From the NCBI GenBank assembly GCA_029256185.1, contig JAQSYI010000033.1, forward strand, positions 18,229 through 82,228: 64,000 nt of DNA, written 5' to 3'. The stretch's first letter is position 1, and each line of letters begins with the position of its first letter. Of this stretch, positions 1 through 9,331 are shown piece by piece. Under the pieces are notes generated by a model that searched no databases, was not told where the DNA came from, and saw only the letters and a list, made by a program, of their open reading frames with translations. The DNA comes from Paenibacillaceae bacterium (GTDB lineage: Bacteria; Bacillota; Bacilli; Paenibacillales; NBRC-103111). The position numbers and the translations under genes were made by a program.

Positions 1-1203
1 AGGTTTCCCGTCCACCTTCATCCAGTGCTTTCCTTCAATTCCGAATGAAAGAAGATTCACCAGATAGGGGTCTGAGTACAGCATGTTCAGGAACATCATG
101 GCTCTTTCCGGATTGCTCGACGTCCTTGAGATGGAAATCATTGATCCCATGGTGTCCGTCGTATGGATGAACGGCTTCGTCAGATCAACCTGCACCCAGT
201 CGAACTTCAAGGAAGACGATTCCTCCTCTGCTTTGCCCGGCTTTAACCATTCCACGAAGGAAAATGCCTTTCCGCTCTTGATGCCGCCGGAGAAATCGGT
301 TATGATCGCAGCATCCTTGTTGATATAGCCGGATTCATACCATTTGCGCTGCAGCATCAATCCTTCTTTAAATAGAGGGTCCTCGAATTTATTGATAACT
401 TTGAAGTCATTCGAATTGCGGTAAAGCGCACCGAAAAATGCCAGATCAATATAGTTCAAAGCGTTCGTAACGCTGTTGGCCGATACGGCATTTTGCTCCG
501 TGTAGAACGGAACGATATTCGGTTCATTTCGCTTGATCACCTCGAACATAGGCTCGAGGTCTTCAAGCGATTTCACCTTGCTCGGGTCCAGCCGATATTT
601 GTCCAGCAAATCTTTGCGGAGCAGCACGCCAAATTGGCTTCCCGCTTCCTTGTTCACCGGCAGCCCGTAATTATATCCGTCCGGAAAGCGTCCGCCTTCC
701 AGCAAGACCGGATCAATCACATTTTTCGCTGTTTGCCCGTATTTATCGAGCAGATCGTTCAACGGTAGGTAGGCGCCTTGCTGAACGCGGCTGGAAAAGC
801 TGTCCCAATACACCGTCCATACAAGCTCGAATTTTTCACTGGCAGCGATTTTCAAATTAATTTTGTCTTTCCAGCTCCCCCAGTCAATTACGGTCATCTC
901 GAAGGTGGCGTTGATCTTGGCCTTCAGGTAGTCGCTGACCGCTTTATTGACTTGTTGAAGATCCTTTGGCACTTCACCGGCCGGAACATATAGGGTAATA
1001 TGCTCCGGCGGAAGCTCCGAAGCCGGCGGACCGGAACCTGTGATCCCGGACGGTTTCCACTCATTCCCAGAGCTTGCCTGCCGCGGCACATTCTCCTCAC
1101 GATTCGATTCCCCGCCGGCGAAGAAGCAGGCGGAAACCAATACGGATGTATATACCCAAAGAACCGAAACTGCCAAACCTGCTCTTTTGCTTATCTTGCC
1201 CAT
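1..1203 (-). CDS. Extracellular solute-binding lipoprotein of a sugar ABC importer (3' end outside window)
   Basis: Reading the minus strand from the ATG at 1203 gives an open frame that runs off the window start, so about 400 N-terminal residues are seen and the C-terminus is missing. The N-terminus has a short basic stretch, a hydrophobic segment and a lipobox LVSAC with the acylated Cys at residue 26. The mature part has the composition and motifs of large Paenibacillus solute-binding proteins (LplA-like), for example a segment DWGSWKDKINLKI. By family knowledge it captures an oligosaccharide at the outer face of the membrane for an ABC permease. No permease gene is visible, so it would have to lie outside the window. 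It follows the parvulin-like gene on the same strand after 146 bp and may share its transcript. The ligand cannot be told from sequence. Confidence 0.85.
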   Translation of the reverse strand, partial: MGKISKRAGLAVSVLWVYTSVLVSACFFAGGESNREENVPRQASSGNEWKPSGITGSGPPASELPPEHITLYVPAGEVPKDLQQVNKAVSDYLKAKINATFEMTVIDWGSWKDKINLKIAASEKFELVWTVYWDSFSSRVQQGAYLPLNDLLDKYGQTAKNVIDPVLLEGGRFPDGYNYGLPVNKEAGSQFGVLLRKDLLDKYRLDPSKVKSLEDLEPMFEVIKRNEPNIVPFYTEQNAVSANSVTNALNYIDLAFFGALYRNSNDFKVINKFEDPLFKEGLMLQRKWYESGYINKDAAIITDFSGGIKSGKAFSFVEWLKPGKAEEESSSLKFDWVQVDLTKPFIHTTDTMGSMISISRTSSNPERAMMFLNMLYSDPYLVNLLSFGIEGKHWMKVDGKP

Positions 1204-1349
1204 ACTTATCACCCGCCCCGCCTCGTTTTGGCTTCTGTCATTTACAGTCCATAATCCCATTTTACCAAAAATTAGGGAGCTTATCTCTTTTTTATTACAA
1301 AACGGGGACGCCCGCCGGTCGCTGTTTGCAACCTGTTGGCCCCCCCCGA

Positions 1350-2432
1350 TCACCTTGCAACCATATCATTCATACCGATACGTTGATAGGTTTCCGTATT
1401 TACGGCCACATCCGCATCCCGGATGCGTTCATCAATCATCCGATCGTATGCCTGCGCGCCCAAATGGCTTATTATTGCTTCTTTCACTTCATGAAACTGC
1501 AGATACCCTGCCGGACTCCTCTTGATGCACCGTGCAAGGATGTAAGCCCCGTTCTCTTGGAACACGTCCGTTATCCCGCCTTCAGTCAGGTCAGTCACCT
1601 TCGTGTGTAAAATGGGATGAACCAAAGCGTCGCTGCGCGCGGTATCCGCATCCATGCTCAAATATTCAAAATTTGCATCCGCTGCGTACTTGGAGGCGGC
1701 GGCTTCCGCGCCCATCCCCCGGTCGATGTCTTCTTTCATGAGCTTCAGTATTTCTTTCGCTTGTTCACCCGTTGCGGAAATTTTCAGCAATTCGATGAGA
1801 TCTTGCTTTTTATAACGTTCCTTGTTGGCCTGGTAATACCCTTCCAGCTCTTCCTCCGGGAAGCGGGATTGCCAGTGAAGCGCCTTCTTCAATTCTCCGG
1901 CCGTATTGGAGTTCACGATATGATAGTAATCCGCTTTACTGTAACGAACAGGACCGAAGATAACCGCCTTATCTCGCTTCGCGCGCGCTCTCCTTTCATT
2001 TTCAGCATGGAGTCTGTTCAAGAATCCCTCATACGAGATGTCCGTAATAATTTGGTTTTCCTTCGCTACGATTTGCGGCATTTTGCTTGCGACGGCATCC
2101 GCTAACGCATCCTGCCTGAGCTTATCCAGCGGCACTTCTCCCTCATAATTCGCCGTCCAGAATTCCGCATCCGTGCTTGCACCATACTTGGAATGGAAGT
2201 ATGCGGATACTTTCGCCCGATTGACCGCAAGGCTTAGTTGAAATTCAGCCAATGTGAGCGGCTCTCCATCAATAAGGGCAACTACCGCATGCCCCTCCAG
2301 CTTGTTGCTCGCGTCCCCGCTCATCCCCGCTGCCGAAACGGCGGCCACAAGGGCAATGACTGCAAAAACGAGCTGTCTGATGCGCCGATGCAGCCTTCTT
2401 ACTTCTCCGCCGGACTTCACGCTCTTGTTCAC
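1350..2432 (-). CDS. Secreted or membrane-anchored parvulin/SurA-like foldase
   Basis: A 360-residue protein starts at GTG 2432, with GGGGGAGGAGG nine bases upstream deciding the start. An N-terminal hydrophobic segment at about residues 19-37 follows a very basic stretch, so it is exported or anchored in the membrane. The next region (VVALIDGEPLTLAEFQ) resembles the SurA N-terminal chaperone domain, and the C-terminal half (ITDVFQENGAYILARC, FHEVKEAIISHL) resembles a PpiC peptidyl-prolyl isomerase domain, but the parvulin core is divergent and short. It sits between a secreted beta-helix enzyme and a solute-binding lipoprotein. A role in folding the secreted enzymes of this cluster is inferred. 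The isomerase activity is uncertain because the usual PpiC core motifs are weak. Confidence 0.75.
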   Translation of the reverse strand: MNKSVKSGGEVRRLHRRIRQLVFAVIALVAAVSAAGMSGDASNKLEGHAVVALIDGEPLTLAEFQLSLAVNRAKVSAYFHSKYGASTDAEFWTANYEGEVPLDKLRQDALADAVASKMPQIVAKENQIITDISYEGFLNRLHAENERRARAKRDKAVIFGPVRYSKADYYHIVNSNTAGELKKALHWQSRFPEEELEGYYQANKERYKKQDLIELLKISATGEQAKEILKLMKEDIDRGMGAEAAASKYAADANFEYLSMDADTARSDALVHPILHTKVTDLTEGGITDVFQENGAYILARCIKRSPAGYLQFHEVKEAIISHLGAQAYDRMIDERIRDADVAVNTETYQRIGMNDMVAR

Positions 2433-2482
2433 GAATCAGCCTCCTCCCCCGGATGATTATCGTTATGAAAGCCGACCGGGTC

Positions 2483-2510
2483 CGGCGTCAACTGGCACCA
2501 GTTGACGCCG
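2483..2510 (-). promoter_or_regulatory. Intercistronic hairpin between beta-helix enzyme and foldase genes
   Basis: Perfect 13-bp arms CGGCGTCAACTGG / CCAGTTGACGCCG flank a 2-base centre. It lies just after the stop of the beta-helix gene and 51 bp before the next start. No T-run follows on the minus strand, so it is more likely an mRNA-stabilising or attenuating hairpin than a strong terminator. Confidence 0.5.
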
Positions 2511-2537
2511 CCGGTAATGCGGACCCACAGCTTATCC

Positions 2538-5432
2538 TTACTCCGGATATATCGTCCGTGCCGTCAGCGGATGCATGCCATCCTTCCCATCCCACACAAA
2601 TACCTTCAAATAAGCGCTGTTCACATCCTCCGGCATGATAATATTTTCAGTCAATACCGCATATTCATAGCTCTTGATGATAATGTCCTTAAGGCTTGAT
2701 TTGACCAGTCCTTTCTCATTGAAGACGGCAAGAATCAAGGTGACCGTCTGCTGCTTGTCGGTGGAATTGATCACTCTGGTCGAAGCATGCACAACGCCGT
2801 ATGGCGTGAATGAGCCAAGGGCATTCCCATTCACATCCGTAATGGCCGGAGCCGGAACGATAAATCCGGGCCCTACGATCACCTCGGAGCTGTTGCTCGT
2901 TAATCTCTGCCCGTTAATGAAGACGCTGGCCGTCAAGTTTGCCGACCCCTGCGAAACTCCGGTGATCACGCCGTCCTCCGATACGGTTATCGCTGCGCTG
3001 TCCGATGCAAATTCCACCTCTAGCCCCGCCGCCATCAAATCCAGTGCTTTTCCTTTGCTGTCTGTTCCCGTCACCGACAGACCCATGGTATGGCCCAGTC
3101 TCAGCTGAAGTCTGTCTGCGGTTAAGACAATGTTAGTGAGGTTCTCCGGACTGAAATCTTCTTCCCATAAAAATTTGACCGCATCTGCCGCGACTTCTCC
3201 ATCCGCTTTGTCGGACAATTGCACATTGCCGCCTGTACCGGCTTTGAAGTAGTGGATGCCAAAGGGGAGCCATTGACCGCCCGGGACCGTCTCATTAACT
3301 GCGTACGTCTTGGACCCGCCGTCAAAGTTTACTGTGAAGGAAGCATTGCGAGCCCTGCCCGCTGTCCCGTCCGGCAGCTGGTAATAGACAGAATAATAGC
3401 CGTCCTGCAGCAAATTAGGCGTCCAGGTAATCGTATTCGCTCCCGTTCCCTTGGGAATGGTCACAAAGTCGCCGTTATAGGCGGTATTCCCGGTCTGATT
3501 CGTCCAGTTTCCCGTCTTGACTGCATCCGCATTATCCACGATTACAGCGCTGCTGGTCTTGACTGTAATCGGATCGCTTGGGGCCGATTCGTTCCCGGCA
3601 AGATCCCTCGCAACCACGTAGAAGGAGTAGGCTGTATCCGGCGCAAGCCCCGTTACCGTTCCATTGCCGCTCATGATAACGGAAGAGAGCAGCGTATCGT
3701 CAGCAGCATCGTAAATATCGGCGTCCAGCGGCACCCCGTTCTCCGAAGCGCTCCACGTCAAGTTTACCGTCGTATCCGTGCGATCAATTGCGGCAAGCTC
3801 AATCGGCTTATTCGGCGCAACCGTATCGGAGATCGTACTGGCCGGGTCCTCGAATACGCCTATATCCGGTGCCCCCGTATAGAGTGCATTGCCCCAGAAG
3901 TCTTTGCCTCCGTTCACGGGCATGGCTCTTCCCTTGCCGATTAGCGGAGAATTTGGCTTCAGCTTGTAGCCTTCTACTGACGCGATGCCATCAACACCCG
4001 TGCCTGGATTGACGAACAGCGGATCGTAGGTCAAATTGTTCACGCCTTGAACGGGCGGCGCCGAGCCGAAGAAGTTATTGTTATAAAATTTTGGACCGGC
4101 CGGGTACGGAGCGTTCCCCTTCGATGTGTAAAAAATATTGTTAATGAACGTGGAGTCTGGATTATCCGACAAAATGAATCCGTCGTCGTTGTCGTTATAA
4201 AACACATTGTTGTAAAATACCGTCGGGTCCTTTATGTTCATCGTCACGCCCCTAAACCCGTTATGCTGATCATTCTGGCTGATATTGTACCGAAACACCG
4301 TCGTTCCGTTTTTTAATTGTCCCATGTCCATAGTGAAGCCACCCGTGTTGTCATGGGAATAATTGTACTGGAACAGATGATTTCCTTGTGCCAAAATGTC
4401 TACGTCGAACGCGTTGGAATCCGTATCTGAGCTGTTCTTATAATGAACGCGCGCCACTTCATTGTTCTGGAACGTCGCCCCAAGCGTCTTCCATACCCAC
4501 ATGCCTGCAATCCATTTGCCGTCAACGGAATTGATGCCGACGTCGTACGCCGAATTGTGTTCGACAAGCGGATTATTGGAGACCCCGACAACGATCGCGT
4601 CAGATCCTGTTTTATTGAACGTATTGTTGCGAATTACGACGTTCTGGTGGTAATAATCGAAGGAGGGTACCTTTCCGTCGATATTGATGCCCATCGTTCT
4701 GATGTCGTAAATCGAGCAGTCCTCAATCAGCAGGTTTTTATAAAATGCATGCTTGTCCGCAGGGACATTTTCCTCCCATTCCCAGCCGTTAACCAGAATC
4801 GCCGCATTATTGTTTTTGCTGACCCATTCTCCATCCGTATTCAGGACCGATGTGGCTCCTGTAACGGATATTCCGGTTACATCGTGAATATCCAGCCGAA
4901 GCAAGCTGATGTTACTCATAGGCCCGTTGTGGAATGCGCGGATCCACACCCCCGAACGCCGGTAATACGCGGACTTGTAGTCGTCATAATCCAGCGGGTT
5001 GAAGTTGGTAATTTCGATATCCTGCAGCGTAATATGCTGCCGATTTTCCATAAGCACGCCGTATCTGGCGCCGCCTCCGTTAATAACAGGCTTCGTTTCT
5101 CCGCCGTATTTGCCGATCGTAATCGGGCTGCCTTCAGCACCCGAGAAACTGATTTTAAACGCTTCATTCCAAATACTTCCGGATTTTAACAAGATCTGAT
5201 CTCCTGGCTGAAATCGGCTGCCTCTGTCGCTCACATGCTTCAGGGTTTTCCACGGCGCGTTGACACTGGTGCCGCTGTTGCTGTTGCTTCCCGCCTCGGA
5301 GTCCACGTAATAAACGGTGCCGGTTGCGGCGCTCGCCATACGGATCGGCGGGATAGCCACTACAGTTAACAGCAGAAGCGATACTGCCAGCAGCATTGCA
5401 AGTTTAGCCCTGTATGGTAGTTTCCTTCTCAC
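2538..5432 (-). CDS. Secreted right-handed beta-helix protein with Fn3, golvesin-like and Big2 modules
   Basis: A 964-residue protein starts at GTG 5432, seven bases after AAGGAGG. Residues 1-36 are a signal peptide ending near MASA. Residues about 40-525 form a parallel beta-helix, opening with VYYVDSEAGSNSNSGT and carrying repeated Asn-rich coils (NNTFNKTGSDAIVVG, NNVFYNDNDDGF), a fold shared by polysaccharide lyases and some glycosidases. Then come a fibronectin type III domain (about 536-625), a golvesin/xanthan-lyase-like beta-sandwich (about 631-755), a Big2 Ig-like domain (about 767-850) and a C-terminal beta domain of about 110 residues. By family it would act outside the cell on a polysaccharide. 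The catalytic class (lyase or hydrolase) cannot be fixed by eye. It lies 75 bp downstream of the cohesin/dockerin gene, probably in one operon. Confidence 0.85.
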   Translation of the reverse strand: MRRKLPYRAKLAMLLAVSLLLLTVVAIPPIRMASAATGTVYYVDSEAGSNSNSGTSVNAPWKTLKHVSDRGSRFQPGDQILLKSGSIWNEAFKISFSGAEGSPITIGKYGGETKPVINGGGARYGVLMENRQHITLQDIEITNFNPLDYDDYKSAYYRRSGVWIRAFHNGPMSNISLLRLDIHDVTGISVTGATSVLNTDGEWVSKNNNAAILVNGWEWEENVPADKHAFYKNLLIEDCSIYDIRTMGINIDGKVPSFDYYHQNVVIRNNTFNKTGSDAIVVGVSNNPLVEHNSAYDVGINSVDGKWIAGMWVWKTLGATFQNNEVARVHYKNSSDTDSNAFDVDILAQGNHLFQYNYSHDNTGGFTMDMGQLKNGTTVFRYNISQNDQHNGFRGVTMNIKDPTVFYNNVFYNDNDDGFILSDNPDSTFINNIFYTSKGNAPYPAGPKFYNNNFFGSAPPVQGVNNLTYDPLFVNPGTGVDGIASVEGYKLKPNSPLIGKGRAMPVNGGKDFWGNALYTGAPDIGVFEDPASTISDTVAPNKPIELAAIDRTDTTVNLTWSASENGVPLDADIYDAADDTLLSSVIMSGNGTVTGLAPDTAYSFYVVARDLAGNESAPSDPITVKTSSAVIVDNADAVKTGNWTNQTGNTAYNGDFVTIPKGTGANTITWTPNLLQDGYYSVYYQLPDGTAGRARNASFTVNFDGGSKTYAVNETVPGGQWLPFGIHYFKAGTGGNVQLSDKADGEVAADAVKFLWEEDFSPENLTNIVLTADRLQLRLGHTMGLSVTGTDSKGKALDLMAAGLEVEFASDSAAITVSEDGVITGVSQGSANLTASVFINGQRLTSNSSEVIVGPGFIVPAPAITDVNGNALGSFTPYGVVHASTRVINSTDKQQTVTLILAVFNEKGLVKSSLKDIIIKSYEYAVLTENIIMPEDVNSAYLKVFVWDGKDGMHPLTARTIYPE

Positions 5433-5506
5433 ATATATACCTCCTTAATCAATCGAAAGACGATATCTGCAGCCTGTGCCAGGGTTACCCCCATTCCGCA
5501 CCTTGA

Positions 5507-8200
5507 TTAATAAAGCTCCAATTGCTTGGCGATGAATGACAGCTCATACAATCCGATCTCACCATCGCCATCCAGATCATAATCGGGATTCCAGCGAACA
5601 TGCCCTGAGGTTACACCGTAATGGCCGGCAATAATAGCGATTTCCGTGACGTCATAACCGGGATCGCCGAAATCTCCAGTCGTGCTGGTAATCACGAAGC
5701 TTTGGAATCGCAGAGCTGCTGCATACAAGCCTGCGACAGCCTGCTCCAACTGTTCATTAGTGGCTGATGCGTTATCGGCAACCGTTTGTGCTCCCGCAAT
5801 CGCGGCTCCAAGTGCAGCTTTCGCCTTTTGCGGATAGTTGCCGATCAGATAGCCAACAACTGCCTGATCATAGAGCCCTTGCACATTTTCAATGAGCGCA
5901 TCCAACTCCGTATAGTCAGACTGTGTAGAAACATGCGCAACGGCTCCAGCGGTATTCCCCGCCTGTTTGCTGCCCTGGGCATCGGCAACCGTTACCTGCT
6001 CGACCCGGAAACTCCCTGTTCCCGATGCGTGTACCGCAGTAAAACCAAGCGACAGTATGTTCCCATCTCCCGTAAATGCATGCTCAAGACCCAGGTTGGC
6101 CAACATAACACGGATCGTTCCGGCGTTCGTGTCTGCATAGGAATCGATGATTTCCGAATGGGCGCCAATCGCTGCCGCACTTCCCGCTTTATAGGCGAAG
6201 ATCTGCGGATCGTAGGAGAGCGTAATATCTTCGGCAGATACTTGACTGGCATTCGTTAATCCTACGAATATGGTTACGTCAGATCCGAGTTCAACGTTCA
6301 TACTTCCTGCAGTCAGTGTTACCGCCAATGTATGCGGCTCAACCTGTGCTGCGGTATAGACGAAGGAAGTGGCATTCGTGTGCCGGATTCCGTCTCCGCC
6401 GACCGTTGCGGTATACATGCCGCTGGTAAATACGTCATCGTTGATAGGAAACGTAAAGGAATAATGTCCTTGCGCATCACTGGCCGCTTGGTCGATATGA
6501 ACCAGCTTGCCGTCAGCATCACCAACCACGACTGTGACGTCCCGTTGTTGTAAGCCATACGTTTGACCTGATACTGTAATGAGATTGGTATCGTTTTCTA
6601 TTGCAACGTTTACCGATATTTCCTCCTGAGGCGGATTCATCGACTGAAAGGCTGCAAGCCCCCATAAGCTTCGGGCCTTTTTGGTCGGTTCCCCATTAGT
6701 CGTCCAGCCCCACTGTCCCCTCTTGCTGAAGCCGCCGTCATTCAGGACCGCGTTCATAATTACTTGCCTATTATTCCACGGCTCCGCGATCCCCAGCGCG
6801 CTGAGCGGGACTGCCGCTTCAATCGTGTATCCCTTTCCATCCGTATCCGCCGTCAGTTTCATATCAATATTCGGATATGTTATGCCGCCGTTGACATAGA
6901 TATAATTTTGCACTCCGTTGGTGAGCCCGCCGCTTAGAACAATTTGCGCATCAGATGGAAGCATTGTCTGCTTACTCTCCGGGTAAAGCTTATAATCCAA
7001 ATCCTCCATTCCAAGGAAAATCTCCAGATTGTCCCCATTCCAAATATTAGCCCCTGTCTGAGTGTTTTCCATCGGAGTGGGATCTTTTATTTTAGCCCCC
7101 ACGTACAATACGTCATAATCATACTTTAAATAAACCTCAGCGCTGTGCTTCGCATTGTTGGCATCAACCTCGCCAGCGATTGATGCGGATAATGCGCCTG
7201 ACCAATCTCCGGAGGGGACTCCGTTCGCATCGGTTTCTATAACACCGTCAATGTGTATGGGATTCGGTGCGAAACGAATCTCTGTTTCCGCTGGGTATAC
7301 CATATCTCCCGGATCTGTCGGATTAGCCCCCGGGGCGGCATAACCGAACGATGCCCGGGTTATATACGGATGTTTCATGCCATACAGCTCACCGGATGTA
7401 TAAGCCGGCAGCCTGATCTGCACATATTTGGTTCCCTGAGGCAACCCCTCTATTTTCAGTGCGGTCGGAATCCATTGCGAGTTGTCCAGGAATGGCGTCT
7501 TTGCATAATGACTGCTTGTGGTGGCGTTGGTAAAGCTCACGCCATCCGTGGAAGTCCACACCTCGAAGTAACGGGACGGAGCAAAATTGTAATAGCCCTC
7601 GACGTATACTGTCTTGAACTCTTTTCCAGCCGGAGCCTCATAGGTCATCGCCTGATCAGAAAGCGTTGCATCATTTCTCCGGATGTAAGAAAGTGCCGCA
7701 AAGGTCCGTGCATCCAAAATTTTGCTGATGTCCGACAAGTTTACAACATTCAAATTGCCGGTATTCGCTCCTTGGACGAACTGAGCAAAATCCGTCATAT
7801 TGTCGACCAAGTAGGTGACAGGGTCAAAAGCCGCCGAGTTGCTTTTCAATGTAATGGCGTCCAACTGGAAGTCCCCGCCGATTGCCGCGTCCTTGTAGTA
7901 GCTCGCTTGCGGCATCATCACCTTCAAATAGCGGGTTCCCGCCGAAATGGGGCCGGAAACATATGTCGCCTTCACGGTGTTTCTATTCTGCATTAAATCG
8001 GGGCGCAGCTGCCGGACCATCGTCACCTGACCTGCGTTGTCATACCCTCCGGTTATTGGATTGTACACGGCCTCGCAGACCGATAAACCGCCCGCATCGT
8101 TAAAGTTCAATCCCCATTTATTGAAAATCACATCAATTGAGATTGATTTGAACTCTGCGCTGCCCGCATCGTAGACCACTTCGCCCCCTGCCCTTGCCAT
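5507..8200 (-). CDS. 3' part of frameshifted CBM9-cohesin-dockerin protein
   Basis: An open frame of 897 residues continues, in another frame, the protein that starts at 8889. Modules in order: two galactose-binding-like beta-sandwiches (about 1-105 and 110-275), a CBM9-like domain (about 300-525, with IHIDGVIETD and DVLYVGAKIKDPT), a small Ig-like domain (about 530-615), a cohesin-like domain (about 621-750, ITLSYDPQIFAYKAGS), a helical segment (about 759-830), and a C-terminal dockerin-like domain (about 841-897). The dockerin has one good calcium loop (DYDLDGDGEIG) and a degenerate first loop. There is no catalytic domain, so it looks like a cell-surface or secreted scaffold that binds carbohydrate. 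The methionine at 8200 is only the first ATG after the frame break and has no convincing ribosome site. Confidence 0.85.
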   Translation of the reverse strand: MARAGGEVVYDAGSAEFKSISIDVIFNKWGLNFNDAGGLSVCEAVYNPITGGYDNAGQVTMVRQLRPDLMQNRNTVKATYVSGPISAGTRYLKVMMPQASYYKDAAIGGDFQLDAITLKSNSAAFDPVTYLVDNMTDFAQFVQGANTGNLNVVNLSDISKILDARTFAALSYIRRNDATLSDQAMTYEAPAGKEFKTVYVEGYYNFAPSRYFEVWTSTDGVSFTNATTSSHYAKTPFLDNSQWIPTALKIEGLPQGTKYVQIRLPAYTSGELYGMKHPYITRASFGYAAPGANPTDPGDMVYPAETEIRFAPNPIHIDGVIETDANGVPSGDWSGALSASIAGEVDANNAKHSAEVYLKYDYDVLYVGAKIKDPTPMENTQTGANIWNGDNLEIFLGMEDLDYKLYPESKQTMLPSDAQIVLSGGLTNGVQNYIYVNGGITYPNIDMKLTADTDGKGYTIEAAVPLSALGIAEPWNNRQVIMNAVLNDGGFSKRGQWGWTTNGEPTKKARSLWGLAAFQSMNPPQEEISVNVAIENDTNLITVSGQTYGLQQRDVTVVVGDADGKLVHIDQAASDAQGHYSFTFPINDDVFTSGMYTATVGGDGIRHTNATSFVYTAAQVEPHTLAVTLTAGSMNVELGSDVTIFVGLTNASQVSAEDITLSYDPQIFAYKAGSAAAIGAHSEIIDSYADTNAGTIRVMLANLGLEHAFTGDGNILSLGFTAVHASGTGSFRVEQVTVADAQGSKQAGNTAGAVAHVSTQSDYTELDALIENVQGLYDQAVVGYLIGNYPQKAKAALGAAIAGAQTVADNASATNEQLEQAVAGLYAAALRFQSFVITSTTGDFGDPGYDVTEIAIIAGHYGVTSGHVRWNPDYDLDGDGEIGLYELSFIAKQLELY

Positions 8201-8889
8201 CTGCCTTCAGCTGATGTTAGTCCCGTATGACTGAACGTGTGATTCCAATTGCTCAACGGATCGACGAATTTACCTCTAGCGTTAAACGGTACGACGCCTC
8301 CTTCAACAATTGGGACAGGTGCTGTAGGATCGGGTGTCGATCTGCCGTTGATAACAATCGCCGGTGCGGCAGTTCCTTCCTTGGTAGAAAACTGAATTTC
8401 GTTCGCACTGCCTGTCAGAATAAGGGTGTACGTCCCATCCCCGGTAATCAGATCAGAAACGTCAAAGGAATGGCTTGTACCTGCCGCAAAGGTGGCATCC
8501 GATTTTACATCAAGCAGAGCAACGGGCTGGGGGACGTTCGTATAAGAAATGGTCGTCTCCGTCCAATTCGTAGCGCTTCCTCCATATACGCTGATTGTAG
8601 CGGTTCCGCCCTTTACACTCGTCAGATTCAGAACGGCAGATTCCACTTCCCCTGCCCCGCTAATTGCAAATTTCATAAAAGCTCGTTTGCTGCTGCCCAG
8701 AACAGTCATGGAGGTTCCACTGCCGGTACTGTCACCGCGGCTCGTCCCCCACATCCAGTTATCGTCAGTCGGCTGAAAAACTGCGGCAGCTGCTCCCGCG
8801 ATCTGAACATTCATTGCCAATAGATTAGAAGCAATCAGAAGTATGACTAATAAGAAGGATATTACCGATTTTTTGTTACTTATTATCAC
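8128..8889 (-). CDS. 5' part of the same frameshifted protein: signal peptide and DNRLRE (CBM96-like) module
   Basis: The start is set at GTG 8889, where GGAGGTGGGTAT sits directly upstream; longer upstream frames lack a ribosome site. A hydrophobic signal peptide (SVISFLLVILLIASNLLA) is followed by a DNRLRE-type carbohydrate-binding module (about residues 30-175) marked by DDNWMWGTS and IQFSTKEGTAAPAIVING. The frame then enters a galactose-binding-like domain (VDPLSNWNHTFSHTG) but loses homology near 8185 and stops at 8128. Domain continuity shows that the true protein passes into the frame of the 5507-8200 segment. Adding one G to the GGGGG run (coding strand, 8184-8188) restores a single protein of about 1127 residues. 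The module matches the N-terminus of the divergent GH16 enzyme. Confidence 0.85.
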   Translation of the reverse strand: MIISNKKSVISFLLVILLIASNLLAMNVQIAGAAAAVFQPTDDNWMWGTSRGDSTGSGTSMTVLGSSKRAFMKFAISGAGEVESAVLNLTSVKGGTATISVYGGSATNWTETTISYTNVPQPVALLDVKSDATFAAGTSHSFDVSDLITGDGTYTLILTGSANEIQFSTKEGTAAPAIVINGRSTPDPTAPVPIVEGGVVPFNARGKFVDPLSNWNHTFSHTGLTSAEGRWQGQGAKWSTMRAAQSSNQSQLM

Positions 8890-9067
8890 ATACCCACCTC
8901 CATAAGTTTCCCAAAAACATGCAGTAGTTTCATCTTTTCTCCCTTCCAACACTCGATTTCGGACTATCTGTGTCCCTGTCACGATCTTAACGCATCGGAT
9001 CCTCCTCCCCGCCTTCTGCCGCCGTTATCTCGCAGGACGTACCGCTATCCGGGTTCAATTTATATGT

Positions 9068-9081
9068 TAAAAGCGCTTACT
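9068..9081. promoter_or_regulatory. Candidate cre (CcpA) operator
   Basis: TAAAAGCGCTTACT matches the cre consensus TGWAARCGYTWNCW at 13 of 14 positions. It lies between the divergent cohesin/dockerin gene and the GH16 gene, as expected for carbon-catabolite control of secreted glycan-degrading proteins. LacI-family regulators other than CcpA bind similar palindromes. Confidence 0.55.
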
Positions 9082-9185
9082 TTTTTAAACTAGACAATGA
9101 GGTGACCTATTTAATGTTTTCATGACTTCAATCGTCCTCCGAGGCCATTCTTTAACAAAAAGAACAAAGAGGTCATCTTAATTCA

Positions 9186-9215
9186 TTGTTAGCGATTCCA
9201 AATTTACTGTATAAT
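9186..9215 (+). promoter_or_regulatory. Candidate sigma-A promoter of the GH16 gene
   Basis: A -35 TTGTTA (9186-9191) and a perfect -10 TATAAT (9210-9215) are separated by 18 bases. The leader to the start codon is about 110 nt. Confidence 0.55.
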
Positions 9216-9331
9216 TGCGTCGCATGATACCTATTCTCGCAGCCGGGCGTTACCGAAACGCCTGCAGCAGATTCAATGAAAGGGGGACATGAAATAAATC
9301 GGTTAAAAAAACGAATCAGGGAGAAATGAAT

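Larger units (their letters stand above)
8890..9331. other. Divergent control region between the two DNRLRE genes
   Basis: These 442 bases carry no gene. They hold the cre-like site and the GH16 promoter listed separately. They also hold a loose inverted repeat, ACAATGAGGTGACCT (about 9093-9108) against AGGTCATCTTAATTCATTGT (about 9169-9189), which shares both ends but differs by an internal insertion; its meaning is unknown. Confidence 0.5.
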
